64,000 nucleotides of DNA from Neobacillus sp. PS3-34 (GCF_030915465.1 NZ_CP133267.1:1773001-1837000), one strand, 5' to 3'. Positions 53,945 to 63,091 are shown, numbered from the stretch's first letter. Made by a program: numbers and translations. Notes: generated by a model not told the origin, from the letters alone.

Positions 53945-54919
53945 TCATTCCTTCTCCAATACCATTATTGCCGTACTGCTGATTTGTTTCATCGCTTCTT
54001 CCAGCTTTACATCTACTACACTTGCATCTTCTATATGCTGGAGGATTATTTCGTTTACATCCTCAAAAATCGTCTTCGTATTAGTCATCTCACTCATGAC
54101 CTCTTGGGAAAATCTCTTTTGTTCTTCTATTTTCATTAATACATCATTCACTTCACTTTCAACATTGTCAATCACGGAAGAAATGCCGTCAATTTTTTCA
54201 GTGGTATCTCTGCTCAGCGTTATTCCATCTTTAATCAGGCCAGTACTCGTATTTGTAGAAGCTAATGTGGCTTGTATGTCCTTTTGGATATTCTGTGTTA
54301 AGATGCTAATATTGTTGGTACTCGCTGCAGTACTTTCAGCCAATTTCCTTACTTCATCGGCAACGACGGCAAATCCTTTTCCCTGTTCCCCTGCTCTTGC
54401 TGCTTCAATCGAAGCATTTAAAGATAATAGGTTGGTTTGGTCTGCGATATCTTTAATTACTTTAACAATCATTTCAATTTCCTTGGATCGTTCATTTAAC
54501 TGGTTCATCTTAGAAGAAGTTTCATCCAGCTGTTCTCCCAGCTTCTTTATTAATTGCTCCATTTCTCCTACTAGTTCCTTGCCTTCTTCTGATTTTGCCA
54601 CCATACTATCTGCGGATTCTATCAGGTGATTGCCTTTTAAGTGAAGTTCATTCGTATTATTAAAAGATAAGAGACTAAGAGCATTTACCTTATCAAATCG
54701 ATTTTTGATTTTCAAAACCAAGTCACCCATCATATGGTGCTGGCCATTTACCTTTTCATGCTGATGAATGGTGTTAGACAATTCAAAATTGAATTGCTCC
54801 ATAAAACTTTTATAAATCTCTTCCTTTTTCTCTATTTCTTCAACAGCCAGATTGAGCTGGTCCTGCATTTTATTTCTATTCATTTCTAGTTCCAAGTATT
54901 TTCTTTTGCTGACAAACAT
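53945..54919 (-). CDS. soluble methyl-accepting chemotaxis protein (YfmS-like)
   Basis: A 324-residue protein with no membrane segment. The hairpin tip is [27 protein letters not shown], the universal CheA/CheW contact. The N-terminal 60 residues are coiled-coil-like and may hold a cytoplasmic sensor. B. subtilis YfmS has a similar size and lacks a membrane anchor. GGAGGCTTC precedes ATG 54919. It is not in a chemotaxis operon; the kinase would be encoded elsewhere. Confidence 0.88.
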   Translation of the reverse strand: MFVSKRKYLELEMNRNKMQDQLNLAVEEIEKKEEIYKSFMEQFNFELSNTIHQHEKVNGQHHMMGDLVLKIKNRFDKVNALSLLSFNNTNELHLKGNHLIESADSMVAKSEEGKELVGEMEQLIKKLGEQLDETSSKMNQLNERSKEIEMIVKVIKDIADQTNLLSLNASIEAARAGEQGKGFAVVADEVRKLAESTAASTNNISILTQNIQKDIQATLASTNTSTGLIKDGITLSRDTTEKIDGISSVIDNVESEVNDVLMKIEEQKRFSQEVMSEMTNTKTIFEDVNEIILQHIEDASVVDVKLEEAMKQISSTAIMVLEKE

Positions 54920-55057
54920 ATAGAAGCCTCCAATTGACCGAATAAATCGAATTAACACTATTATAAAAGTATTAACTGTTTTGAAGTGTGATTTTAATCA
55001 CTAAAAGCTTTAGAAAGAGGACATATCACAACTGAACAAAATAATTGTTTTTAAAAA

Positions 55058-55232
55058 AGGCTGTTTTCGTATAAAAATTTGTTGCTATTTAAGAAGTAGT
55101 TGATTTTCACTCCAGGATGCTCGCTTTCCGCGGGGCGTGCGGTGAGCCTCCTCGGCGCTCTGCGCCTGTGGGGTCTCACCTGTCCCGCTGCTCCCGCAGG
55201 AGTCTCGCACCTTCCGTTCCAATCAACTTCTT
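55058..55232 (+). repeat. GC-rich repeat element, left end and body, copy 2
   Basis: AGGCTGTTTTCG at 55058, AGTAGTTGATTTTC, the GC-rich body with TTTCCGCGGGGCG, GGTGAGCCTCCTCGGCGC, GGGGTCTCACCTGTCCC and CACCTTCCG, then AATCAACTTCTT. Same direction as the 38674 copy. No right AACAGCCT end follows directly; a fragment of a NUDIX gene does. Confidence 0.75.
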
Positions 55233-55235
55233 TTC

Positions 55236-55446
55236 AATGGAAAAAGAAGCATTATTCAATGAGCATACCCATGAACACGAAACGTTTATCATTACTCTCA
55301 TCGCCATTAAGTGCAGAATTGTAGAAGGAACTCCAGAACGAAGTGAGCATTCAAAGCTTATCTGGCTTAAGAGAGAAAACCTGGACTCATTAAAATGGGC
55401 TCCCGCTGATATTCCGGCAGTTGTGCAATTAATTCAAAAAAAGTAA
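55236..55446 (+). pseudogene. 3' fragment of a NUDIX (MutT-type) pyrophosphohydrolase gene
   Basis: The last 70 codons of a MutT-like gene: FIITLIAIKCRIVEGTPE, then RSEHSKLIWLKRENLDSL and WAPADIPAVVQLI, the common C-terminus of (deoxy)nucleoside triphosphate pyrophosphohydrolases. The NUDIX box and the start are missing; the repeat element abuts its 5' end. It is a relic, probably from an insertion and deletion at this point. Confidence 0.65.
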
Positions 55447-55482
55447 CAGGTATCTCCCAGAAAAACGGGAGGTGCCTGTCAC
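55443..55482 (-). repeat. GTGACAGGCACC palindrome at the SMR gene end
   Basis: GTAACAGGTATCTCCC pairs imperfectly with GGGAGGTGCCTGTCAC. It supplies the TGA stop of the SMR gene (aaG TGA CAG on the minus strand) and can terminate the transcripts from both sides. Confidence 0.75.
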
Positions 55483-55802
55483 TTGGTAGATTTACCTAGA
55501 TTAAGAATAACAACGCCTGCGATTATTAAGAGCATTCCTATGACGCCTTGAATACTTATTTTTTCTTTCCAGATTAATATACTTATCAAAGCTGTCAAGG
55601 CTGTGCCCACTCCAGACCAGATGGCATACGCTATATTTAAAGGGATATATTGCAAAGCTAGTGAAAGAGAATAAAATGCTAAACCGAAGCCGACAATAAA
55701 CGCCGCACTCGGCCAAAATTTTGTAAACACTTCTGATGCTTTAAGCATAGAAGTACCGAAAATTTCACTTACAATTGCGATCGTTAAAAATAAATAACCC
55801 TT
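55479..55802 (-). CDS. small multidrug resistance (SMR) family transporter
   Basis: A 107-residue protein with four helices. Glu14 in TIAIVSEIFGTSML, the family's essential acid, AYAIWSGVGTALTALI and LLIIAGVVILNLGK are all intact. SMR proteins export cationic compounds, guanidinium or polyamines in a proton-coupled way. GAGGGG is nine bases before ATG 55802; the longer frame to 55853 is rejected. Its stop codon is within a repeat. Confidence 0.9.
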   Translation of the reverse strand, partial: KGYLFLTIAIVSEIFGTSMLKASEVFTKFWPSAAFIVGFGLAFYSLSLALQYIPLNIAYAIWSGVGTALTALISILIWKEKISIQGVIGMLLIIAGVVILNLGKSTK

Positions 55803-56000
55803 CATCCTAAAAAGCCCCTCACTATTTTGCGAATTCATTAAGACAACCTTCAAAAATAGAGATAGTCTTATCTATTTATATCATTCTCTTTCATTCAACA
55901 GCTATTATTTTTTTCCATTTGTTCGATTGGCGATATCAATTGCACGTCAGTTGCTTTAGCCGCATCATCTAATGTTTGTTTTGGATCGGATTATGTGAAA

Positions 56001-56040
56001 GTGACAGGCACCTCCCATAAAAATGGAAGGCGCCTGTCAC
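56001..56040 (-). repeat. GTGACAGGCACC palindrome at the 56037 gene end
   Basis: GTGACAGGCACCTCCCAT and ATGGAAGGCGCCTGTCAC, arms of 17-18 bases with two changes. The minus-strand TGA stop of the adjacent gene lies inside it. Confidence 0.75.
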
Positions 56041-56696
56041 TTTCTATTTAAAACAACCGCTTTTACAAACGTTTTTATAGTAGAATCCTTTTCATTATGA
56101 TAGTTAACTTGGTCTAAAAATATAAAATCCTTTGGTGTTACTGAAAGTTTCGCAAGTGGTTTTACTTCCATCTCACAAATCCATTCATCATTAACACCGC
56201 CTTGTTTAAAAAATGGCTTAGGCAGTATATAAATGGTCCCATCCGTCCATGGCTCGTTTTTGTATTCTTCATTAACAGAGAAAAAGTAATATCGTTTAAT
56301 CCCGTTCTTCGTTTTGTTTGTAAAACATGCATTTCTTATCGTTCCGCGGTATCCACTTCTCTTTATAACAGCAAAAAACATGGACCATACCCCGTCAGAT
56401 GATGCAAATACTGCTTTAACAGGCTTACCTGTAAATAGAGTGGAATCCCTTGGTTCAAAAATCTTTATATCCGAATGATTTGAACCATGAACAAGGACGG
56501 TTTTATTTTCAATCAAATAATTCAAAAATAAATATTTTGGGTAGCTGCTTTTATATTCAAAAAAGTCGCCCTTTCCCTCTGAAACAAAATCATTATAGAG
56601 AGTATCAAACTCTTCAATCGCTTCTTTCGGCAGTTTCAATTCAGGGATTTTCAAGAAATTCAGGCAATTTAAAATAAAGGTTTTAAAGATTTTCAT
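56037..56696 (-). CDS. uncharacterised protein with an HGS...FASSD...FFA pattern
   Basis: A 219-residue soluble protein. NKTVLVHGSNHSDIKIFEPRDS and KAVFASSDGVWSMFFAVI resemble, loosely, the ligand pocket of small ADP-ribosyltransferase-like proteins (an HGS near the front, a FAS/FAT strand then an A-x-FF helix). I cannot confirm catalytic residues. The stop codon lies in the palindrome. AGGGAG is twelve bases before the ATG. Confidence 0.55.
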   Translation of the reverse strand: MKIFKTFILNCLNFLKIPELKLPKEAIEEFDTLYNDFVSEGKGDFFEYKSSYPKYLFLNYLIENKTVLVHGSNHSDIKIFEPRDSTLFTGKPVKAVFASSDGVWSMFFAVIKRSGYRGTIRNACFTNKTKNGIKRYYFFSVNEEYKNEPWTDGTIYILPKPFFKQGGVNDEWICEMEVKPLAKLSVTPKDFIFLDQVNYHNEKDSTIKTFVKAVVLNRK

Positions 56697-56744
56697 AGGT
56701 TTTGGTTTCTCCCTAATGTTCTATCTAATAAAAACCTATTTAAA

Positions 56745-56774
56745 AACAACAATCTTTTAGAAAACAGCCTATCT
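56745..56774 (-). repeat. solo terminus of the AGGCTGTTTTC repeat element
   Basis: AACAACAATCTTTTAGAAAACAGCCT matches in inverse the left end of the 38674 copy. It may be the displaced right end of the 55058 element or a second relic. Confidence 0.5.
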
Positions 56775-56981
56775 AAAAGTAAGTCTATTTCAATCTGCAT
56801 TGCCCCTATAACCCCTATCTTCTTCATGTAATAACCACCTATTTCCGATTCTATTGAAAAATTTTAACATAAAATGACAATTTGATTAGTTTTTATTTTT
56901 CAATTTAGAGCAGGAGCCGAGCCAAAATAGCACAATAGTTAATATAGTATTAGGATATTAGACAAGCTGGTGGTGATGAGT

Positions 56982-57566
56982 ATGGAACCGAAATGGCTGG
57001 ATTGGGCGAAACAGCTTCAGTCCATTGCACAGGCGGGATTAACGTATTCAAAAGATGTTTATGACTTGGAAAGGTTTGAATTAATAAGAAATATAAGCGT
57101 TGACATTTTATCTCAACATACAAATCTTGAAAAAACAGTCATCAAGGATTTATTTGCAAGTGAAACTGGTTATGCAACTCCGAAGGTCGATATTAGGGCT
57201 GCTGTCTTTAAGGATGATAAAATTCTAATGGTCAGGGAAAAGGCCGATGGTAAATGGGCATTACCTGGCGGGTGGGCTGACATTGGACTAACCCCAAGTG
57301 AAGTAGCTGTTAAAGAAGTAAAAGAAGAATCTGGGTTTGATGTAAAAGTAATCAAATTGTTAGCTGTAACCGATACGAAATGTCATCCACATCCTCTTTC
57401 TGCCTACCATATTTATAAAATGTTTATTCAATGTGAAATCATTGGCGGACAACCAGTTGAAGGAATCGAAACAATTGCAGTTAATTTCTTTGCAGAAAGC
57501 GAACTTCCCCCCTATCAACAGCCCGAAATACTAAATCACAAATTGAGTTGGCTTTTAAATACTTAA
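56982..57566 (+). CDS. NUDIX hydrolase with N-terminal Nudix_N_2 type region
   Basis: A 194-residue protein. The first 60 residues (WLDWAKQLQSIAQAGLTYSKDVYDLERF) are the helical N-terminal part of YjhB-like proteins; the NUDIX box is GGWADIGLTPSEVAVKEVKEESGF. Such members hydrolyse ADP-ribose or related diphosphates. The start is ATG 56982 or 56976 behind GGTGGTG. Confidence 0.87.
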   Translation: MEPKWLDWAKQLQSIAQAGLTYSKDVYDLERFELIRNISVDILSQHTNLEKTVIKDLFASETGYATPKVDIRAAVFKDDKILMVREKADGKWALPGGWADIGLTPSEVAVKEVKEESGFDVKVIKLLAVTDTKCHPHPLSAYHIYKMFIQCEIIGGQPVEGIETIAVNFFAESELPPYQQPEILNHKLSWLLNT

Positions 57567-57721
57567 AAAAACCTCAGAAATCGGTTTATTTTGATTAGAT
57601 TTCCTATTTTCATTACCAAGATATATTATGATTTCTTCATAATCCATCTTGGTTTTATTATTGCTTGAAAGTTTGCAGTTACTTCAACATGCCTCTCCCA
57701 ATTGATGTTTTTCAATGAACG

Positions 57722-57752
57722 AAAAAAACATCCCCTTTTTTAGGGATGCTAA
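57722..57752 (-). terminator. terminator of the VanZ gene
   Basis: GCATCCC and GGGGATG with a run of seven T on the minus strand. Confidence 0.8.
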
Positions 57753-57756
57753 GTTA

Positions 57757-58368
57757 TCAAACTTTATATTTTTTGACTTTCACCACTTTTTGAATCACCG
57801 GATGCACAAGATAACCAATACATACTCCTAACAGATTTAATATAAAATCATCAATATCCATACTTCCGCGCTTGGTAAGGTGCTGGATAATTTCTATTAG
57901 CAATATGGCTATTGCAGGTATGATATACAATTGACTCCTCGATGGGCTTTTGTTTAGCAAAAAAGTCACTACACCATATGGCACGAATAGGAGAATATTC
58001 GCTGTTATATTGTAAAAGGCAATAAGAAAATTCCCCTCACCTGTAAGGAAGCCAACAATCGTTTTAAATGGTATAAAGTTAATTTGACTATACTGTTGAT
58101 TAGCTGGACGGAAAAATAACAAAACCATTAAGCCAAAGCTATAAATGCTCAGGACCAGCTTTATGATAAGAACATGTATTTGTATCGTTTCTTTTCGCAC
58201 ATAATATACGGCGAAAAACACAAAAATGGTCAAACACATCCACACAACGACCAAAACCATTGGGTTAAGATAGGATAATAGCTTTAACCATACGGGCATT
58301 AAGACAAAGAAGAGAATTTGAGATAGACTAATCGACAACAAGTTGGTTTTAATTTTTAGTTTCATCAT
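57757..58368 (-). CDS. VanZ family membrane protein
   Basis: About 203 residues with six helices. INFIPFKTIVGF, NITANILLFVPYGVV and IEIIQHLTKRGSMDIDDFILNLLGVCIGY are the family marks. It is longer at the front than the 3857 copy by two helices. The start is not clear: ATG 58368 or 58365 fit the family, while the reading to 58449 includes a foreign-looking stretch; no strong ribosome site. Confidence 0.8.
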   Translation of the reverse strand: MMKLKIKTNLLSISLSQILFFVLMPVWLKLLSYLNPMVLVVVWMCLTIFVFFAVYYVRKETIQIHVLIIKLVLSIYSFGLMVLLFFRPANQQYSQINFIPFKTIVGFLTGEGNFLIAFYNITANILLFVPYGVVTFLLNKSPSRSQLYIIPAIAILLIEIIQHLTKRGSMDIDDFILNLLGVCIGYLVHPVIQKVVKVKKYKV

Positions 58369-58627
58369 AATCGAAGGTTTCTTCTCCGAACAGATATTTC
58401 TGGTTCCCATTCTTTTATGTAAGACATTGGCTGCTCTATCAGATTCCAAAATTCACTCTTTTCCAAGCTAGACCCTCCAATACTTATTCGATTATGAATA
58501 AACCCTTATCAAACGTTCCTAATCATAGAATACAGAGATATAAATCCTCTAGCCAATTTCGGCGGGCGATTCAAGAGATATCGCTCGGATGAAATTCTCT
58601 TAAGATTCCAGAAATCATTGCTGACAG

Positions 58628-59299
58628 TTATTTTTTATCTCTCTGATAAAGATCCCGGCTCTTGTATCCCGCACCAAGAATCATTTTCATTTCCTCACGT
58701 CGCTTATCTTTTGTCGCGTCTTGTTTTGCACTATAAACATAACGAGCCCAATCTTTGCGGTATCCGGGAGTAAGTGATTGATAAAAAGCTAATAGATCTG
58801 GAGTGTGTTGTAAATCTCTTTCAACATGTGGAACCATCTCTATATAATCATCTACGCATTGACTTGCAGCTGTCGTTGCTTTATTTCGGTTTTGAGAATC
58901 TTCTTTTAGTCCGACAACCGTAAAGACCTCATCTAATCCTACCATTCGTGCAAATTTAATATTACTTGTCCCAACATAACCATTTTCATCAGCACCCAAT
59001 CCATCTAATAAATCATCACGATGAATGAACGTTGGATATACTTTATTCCCCTTTTTTGGATAGGCCAAAAAGATATAACCGTTTTTATTTAAACAATTTT
59101 TCTCAATCACCTTGTTTACAAGTCCCTTTAAAGACTCCATATCTAACACAAAAGCAAAAATAAGATCATACTTACTATCAGTGAGCTCTGTATCATAATC
59201 TTCTAACTCAGATAAATAATCTGAACCCTTCGGCGAATGCAATACTGCTACTTTTTTATATTTATGTAGATTTAATTTGTCTACTATTGTATTAGTCAT
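58628..59299 (-). CDS. YdeI/OmpD-associated (OmdA) family protein
   Basis: A 223-residue protein. The N-terminal half has a Rossmann-like DUF3052-type strand order (KVAVLHSPKGSDYL, LIFAFVLDM, GYIFLAYPKKGN). The C-terminal 60 residues are OmdA-like: LLAFYQSLTPGYRKDWARYV and RREEMKMILGAG. Function unclear; some relatives protect against peptides. Ribosome site GGGTGG is present upstream. It is single-gene. Confidence 0.72.
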   Translation of the reverse strand: MTNTIVDKLNLHKYKKVAVLHSPKGSDYLSELEDYDTELTDSKYDLIFAFVLDMESLKGLVNKVIEKNCLNKNGYIFLAYPKKGNKVYPTFIHRDDLLDGLGADENGYVGTSNIKFARMVGLDEVFTVVGLKEDSQNRNKATTAASQCVDDYIEMVPHVERDLQHTPDLLAFYQSLTPGYRKDWARYVYSAKQDATKDKRREEMKMILGAGYKSRDLYQRDKK

Positions 59300-59634
59300 C
59301 GATATCCACCCATTAAATTATTTTATTACTTCTTAAGTTTACCCTTTTAAGTTAGCTTTGAGTTATTGAAAACACTGCAGATTTATCGCAGGAAATATGA
59401 TTATATAAACTTTTTCATATCCACTATTCTATTTTTATTTAAAAAAAGGTTCTCCGAACAAATCGAGGTATGCTCCTTAAAGATTGAGCCTACTCTACCT
59501 ATGTGTCAGAATAGATATGAATCCGTATTGTTTTCATTAATTCGGGTATGAAGTTTAAAAGAAAGTCAAACAACCCAACATATGTCGACACCATTTCACT
59601 AAGTTATCTATTCCAAAAATGGAGGAAGTAAACC
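59300..59634. other. gap between the OmdA and AKR genes
   Basis: No gene, terminator or repeat is evident in this AT-rich stretch. A 61-codon frame at 59366-59551 has no ribosome site and looks random. It should hold the promoters of both flanking, divergent genes. Confidence 0.5.
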
Positions 59635-60552
59635 ATGAGAACAATGAAACTAGGAAGCAGTACTTTAGAGGTGCCGGTCGTTGCAGTCGGCTGCATGCGT
59701 ATTAACACACTAGAAAAAGACGAGGCTGAGCGCTTTGTCCAAACAGCTTTAGAAGAAGGAGCGAACTTCTTCGACCATGCGGACATTTATGGCGGCGGAA
59801 CATGCGAGGAAATATTCGCAGATGCCATTCACATGAACACAGATATTCGTGAAAAAATCATTCTGCAATCGAAATGTGGAATTCGTCAGGGAATGTTCGA
59901 CTTTTCCAAAGAACATATTTTAGATTCGGTAGACGGAATTTTGAAACGGCTGAAAACAGAATATCTCGATGTTCTGCATCTGCACCGCCCTGATGCTCTT
60001 GTAGAGCCCGAAGAGGTAGCAGAGGCGTTTGATATTCTTGAAAATTCGGGTAAAGTACGGCATTTCGGCGTCTCCAATCAGAATCCGACGCAGATCCAAC
60101 TGCTAAAGAAATCTGTGAAACAGTCGCTTATTGCAAACCAATTGCAATTAAGTATAACCAACGCCAACATGATCTCTAATGGAATGAATGTGAACATGGA
60201 AAATGATTCTGCCATAAATCGAGATGGGAGCGTACTTGATTATTGCAGGCTGAACGATATCACAATACAGCCATGGTCCCCTTTCCAATACGGATTTTTT
60301 GAAGGAGTATTTCTCGGAAACGACAAGTTTCCAGAATTGAATCAAAAAATTGATGAAATCGCAAAAAAATATGAGGTTAGCAACACTACCATTGCCACTG
60401 CATGGATTTTACGCCATCCAGCACAAATGCAGCCGGTCATAGGTACAATGAATTTAGACAGGCTTAAGGAATGCTGTAAGGCAAGCGAAATTCATCTGAC
60501 GCGTGAAGAATGGTATAGTATTTATCGTTCTGCAGGCAATATCCTTCCATAA
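59635..60552 (+). CDS. aldo/keto reductase (YdhF-like)
   Basis: A 305-residue TIM-barrel oxidoreductase. DHADIYGGG has the catalytic Asp/Tyr, LQSKCG the Lys and LHLHRPD the His. The C-terminal WSPFQYGFFEG and PVIGTMNLDRLKE bind NADPH. It resembles E. coli YdhF. GGAGG is eight bases upstream of the ATG. It is monocistronic and ends at a hairpin. Confidence 0.9.
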   Translation: MRTMKLGSSTLEVPVVAVGCMRINTLEKDEAERFVQTALEEGANFFDHADIYGGGTCEEIFADAIHMNTDIREKIILQSKCGIRQGMFDFSKEHILDSVDGILKRLKTEYLDVLHLHRPDALVEPEEVAEAFDILENSGKVRHFGVSNQNPTQIQLLKKSVKQSLIANQLQLSITNANMISNGMNVNMENDSAINRDGSVLDYCRLNDITIQPWSPFQYGFFEGVFLGNDKFPELNQKIDEIAKKYEVSNTTIATAWILRHPAQMQPVIGTMNLDRLKECCKASEIHLTREEWYSIYRSAGNILP

Positions 60553-60573
60553 ACAGACTTGGAGTATATATCA

Positions 60574-60609
60574 CATGAAAGAGGCACATTAATAGTGCCT
60601 CTTTTTTAG
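60574..60609 (+). terminator. Rho-independent terminator
   Basis: AAAGAGGCACA and GTGCCTCTTT with six T after, between the AKR and the convergent LysR gene. Confidence 0.85.
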
Positions 60610-60659
60610 GATGATACCCAAAGTCAGAGTCATCCTTTAATTTCGGATGCTGACAGCAT

Positions 60660-61562
60660 CTATGTCCACAAATTAATGTGTCTAAAGTAATCCAGCACAA
60701 ATTCATAAAACAGCTTCTCTGAAGGAGAAAGTGGACGATTTTTGGGAATAATGATTCCCACCGTTCTTTTCACCTCTGGATGGCTGATTTTTATTTTAAT
60801 TGTTCCACTAGGCATATTCCCAAAGAGGGTCGTCTCAGGGAGAAGAGTGACACCGATTCCTGAAGAAACTAATCCTTTTATCGCATCTAAATCTTCACCC
60901 TCATAAGGAATGAATGGCCGGAAACCCGCCTGATGGCAAGCATCCACTACTATTTTGCGAAGAACAAAGCCTTGTGGAAATAATACAAAGGAATCACGCT
61001 CCAATTGGTATAGGGATAAACTACCGTTCTGCGCTAGAGAGTGAGTTTCAGGTATGAGTGCGTAAAAATACTCCGAAAAAAGGATATCGGCATGTAAATC
61101 CGGATCACTGACCGGCACAGGACCGATAAACGCTAAATCAATCTCTCTTTTCTTGATCCCCTCTGTGAGAAATTCATAGGATCCTTGACGCAAATGAAAC
61201 CGTACATCTGGATGCTCTTTTTTAAAAGCTGAAATGATGGTTGGCAGCGTACTGCTCGCTATACTGGATGGAAAACCGATACGGATAATTCCGCGTTCCG
61301 GTTCCAAATATTCTTCGATAAGCTGAGTGGCATTGTCAATCGCCTTTAAAGCAATCATCGCCTGTTCTAAGAACATTTTTCCAATAGGGGTTAATTTTAC
61401 ATTTCGACCCTCTCTTTCAAATAACTCTACTCCTAATTCTTTTTCTAAAAGCCCTACCTGGCGGCTTAAAGCTGACTGGGCAACATGCAAGGTTTCTGCA
61501 GCCATAGAAAAATGCTCATTTTTCGCAACTTCAACAAAGTATTTTAACTGTCTTAATTCCAT
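60660..61562 (-). CDS. LysR family regulator, probably of the adjacent symporter
   Basis: A 300-residue regulator starting MELRQLKYFVEVAKNEHFS, with HTH LHVAQSALSRQVGLLEKELG and FEREGRNVKLTPIG, a close match to CynR/GltC-type members. The effector region ends with GVTLLPETTLFG. ATG 61562 follows GGTGG. The divergent GltT-type symporter gene begins 114 bases away, with a perfect inverted repeat between them. Confidence 0.9.
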   Translation of the reverse strand: MELRQLKYFVEVAKNEHFSMAAETLHVAQSALSRQVGLLEKELGVELFEREGRNVKLTPIGKMFLEQAMIALKAIDNATQLIEEYLEPERGIIRIGFPSSIASSTLPTIISAFKKEHPDVRFHLRQGSYEFLTEGIKKREIDLAFIGPVPVSDPDLHADILFSEYFYALIPETHSLAQNGSLSLYQLERDSFVLFPQGFVLRKIVVDACHQAGFRPFIPYEGEDLDAIKGLVSSGIGVTLLPETTLFGNMPSGTIKIKISHPEVKRTVGIIIPKNRPLSPSEKLFYEFVLDYFRHINLWT

Positions 61563-61596
61563 AATATAATCCACCTATATCAAATTGAGATTATTT

Positions 61597-61628
61597 TTAT
61601 CTATATTATATATTGTTAATATAGATAA
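61597..61628. promoter_or_regulatory. LysR-type operator, 12-base perfect inverted repeat
   Basis: TTATCTATATTA and TAATATAGATAA are separated by eight bases, centred between the divergent lysR and symporter genes. The T-N11-A core of LysR sites is contained. Confidence 0.75.
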
Positions 61629-61675
61629 AGAAATCTAAAATGAATTTCATTGATAGAATTTAAGGAGTGCTAGAT

Positions 61676-62922
61676 ATGAAAAAAATTGGATTAGCATGGC
61701 AAATTTTCATAGGGTTGGTTCTTGGTATCACGGTTGGCGGGATTTTTTACGGAAATCCCCATGTCGCTGAATACCTGCAGCCAATTGGAAATATATTTAT
61801 TCACTTAATCAAAATGATTGTGATTCCAATCGTGGTCTCAAGTCTAATCGTTGGCGTTGCTGGTGTAGGGGATATGAAGTCCTTAGGGAAGCTCGGGGAA
61901 AAACCATCCTCTACTTCGAAATCATTACAACGATTGCGATCGTAGTGGGACTGTCTGCCGCAAACCTATTCCACCCGGGAACAGGCGTGGACCGCTCCCA
62001 TCTTACCAAAACCGATATTAATGCGTATGTAAGTACGGCGAAAACAACGGAGTCGCACTCGATGGCCGACACGTTTGTGAATATCGTTCCTACCAATATT
62101 GTTCAATCTTTAGCGAATGGGGACATGCTTGCTGTCATCTTCTTCTCGGTGTTGTTTGGGTTAGGAGTAGCAGCAATCGGAGAGAAAGGAACACCGATTC
62201 TCCAGTTTTTCAAGGGAACAGCTGAAGCCATGTTTTATGTGACAAACCAAATTATGAAGATTGCACCGCTTGGGGTATTTGCGTTAATTGGCGTGACCAT
62301 ATCCACATTCGGTTTATCATCTTTAATTCCACTAGGGAAACTAGTCCTAGTTGTGTACGGATCGATGATTTTCTTTATTCTCGTCGTGATGGGATTGACG
62401 GCGAAAATTGCCGGATTTAATATTTTTAAACTCTTAAAATACTTAAAAGATGAATTATTATTAGGCTATTCAACAGCAAGCTCCGAAACCGTGCTTCCAA
62501 AAATCATGGAAAAAATGGAGAAGCTAGGCTGTCCAAAGGCCATCACCTCTTTTGTGATTCCAACTGGTTATTCCTTTAACCTTGATGGATCGACTCTATA
62601 TCAAGCAATTGCTGCCTTGTTTATCGCTCAAATGTATGGGATTCATATGAGTATTGGTCATCAAATCACATTGGTTCTCGTATTAATGGTCACATCCAAA
62701 GGAATAGCTGGTGTTCCGGGTGTTTCGTTTGTTGTCCTGCTTGCGACACTTGGAAGTGTAGGAATTCCAGTTGAAGGACTTGCCTTTATTGCAGGGATTG
62801 ACCGAATCCTTGATATGGCACGGACAGCTGTCAATATTGTCGGAAACTCATTAGCAGCCCTTGTTATTACAAAATGGGAAGGTCAAAAAATCGAGGAAAA
62901 GACAGAACAAAAAGTAGCTTAA
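61676..62922 (+). pseudogene. dicarboxylate/amino acid:cation symporter (GltT/DctA type), single-base frameshift
   Basis: About 416 residues. The first frame (MKKIGLAWQIFIGLVLGI, IPIVVSSLIVGVAGVGD) leaves the family at 61898; the second picks up with ILYFEIITTIAIVVGLSAANLF and runs to 62922, including YSTASSETVLPKIMEKME and GYSFNLDGSTLYQ, the substrate and cation hairpins. One missing G in the GGGG run at 61895-61898 explains it. It imports dicarboxylates or glutamate/aspartate with Na+ or H+. GGAG lies nine bases before ATG 61676. Confidence 0.82.
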
Positions 62923-62933
62923 AAAAGGGAAAG

Positions 62934-62973
62934 GTGCAATCTCGAGAAACTCTGAGAATTGCACCTTTTTATT
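62934..62973 (+). terminator. Rho-independent terminator after the symporter
   Basis: AAAGGTGCAAT and ATTGCACCTTT with a T run, ten bases after the stop. Confidence 0.85.
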
Positions 62974-63091
62974 TTATATCTTTTCTAAAGGATTGTTGCT
63001 TTTTTCAGTAGGCGACAGCTATCAGCCAATAAAATTACAATACAAAGGTAAATAAATTGAGAAGGGGATCGGAACCATCATAATTAAATTA

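Noticed and set aside
53937..54629. Long plus-strand frame opposite the chemoreceptor gene
   Set aside because: It is Ser/Ile-rich antisense of a clear MCP coding sequence, without a ribosome site.
55100..55446. Open frames across the GC-rich repeat and into the NUDIX remnant
   Set aside because: The part before 55236 is repeat sequence; reading it as protein gives Cys/Pro/Arg-rich text without a family. Only the last 70 codons are gene-derived.
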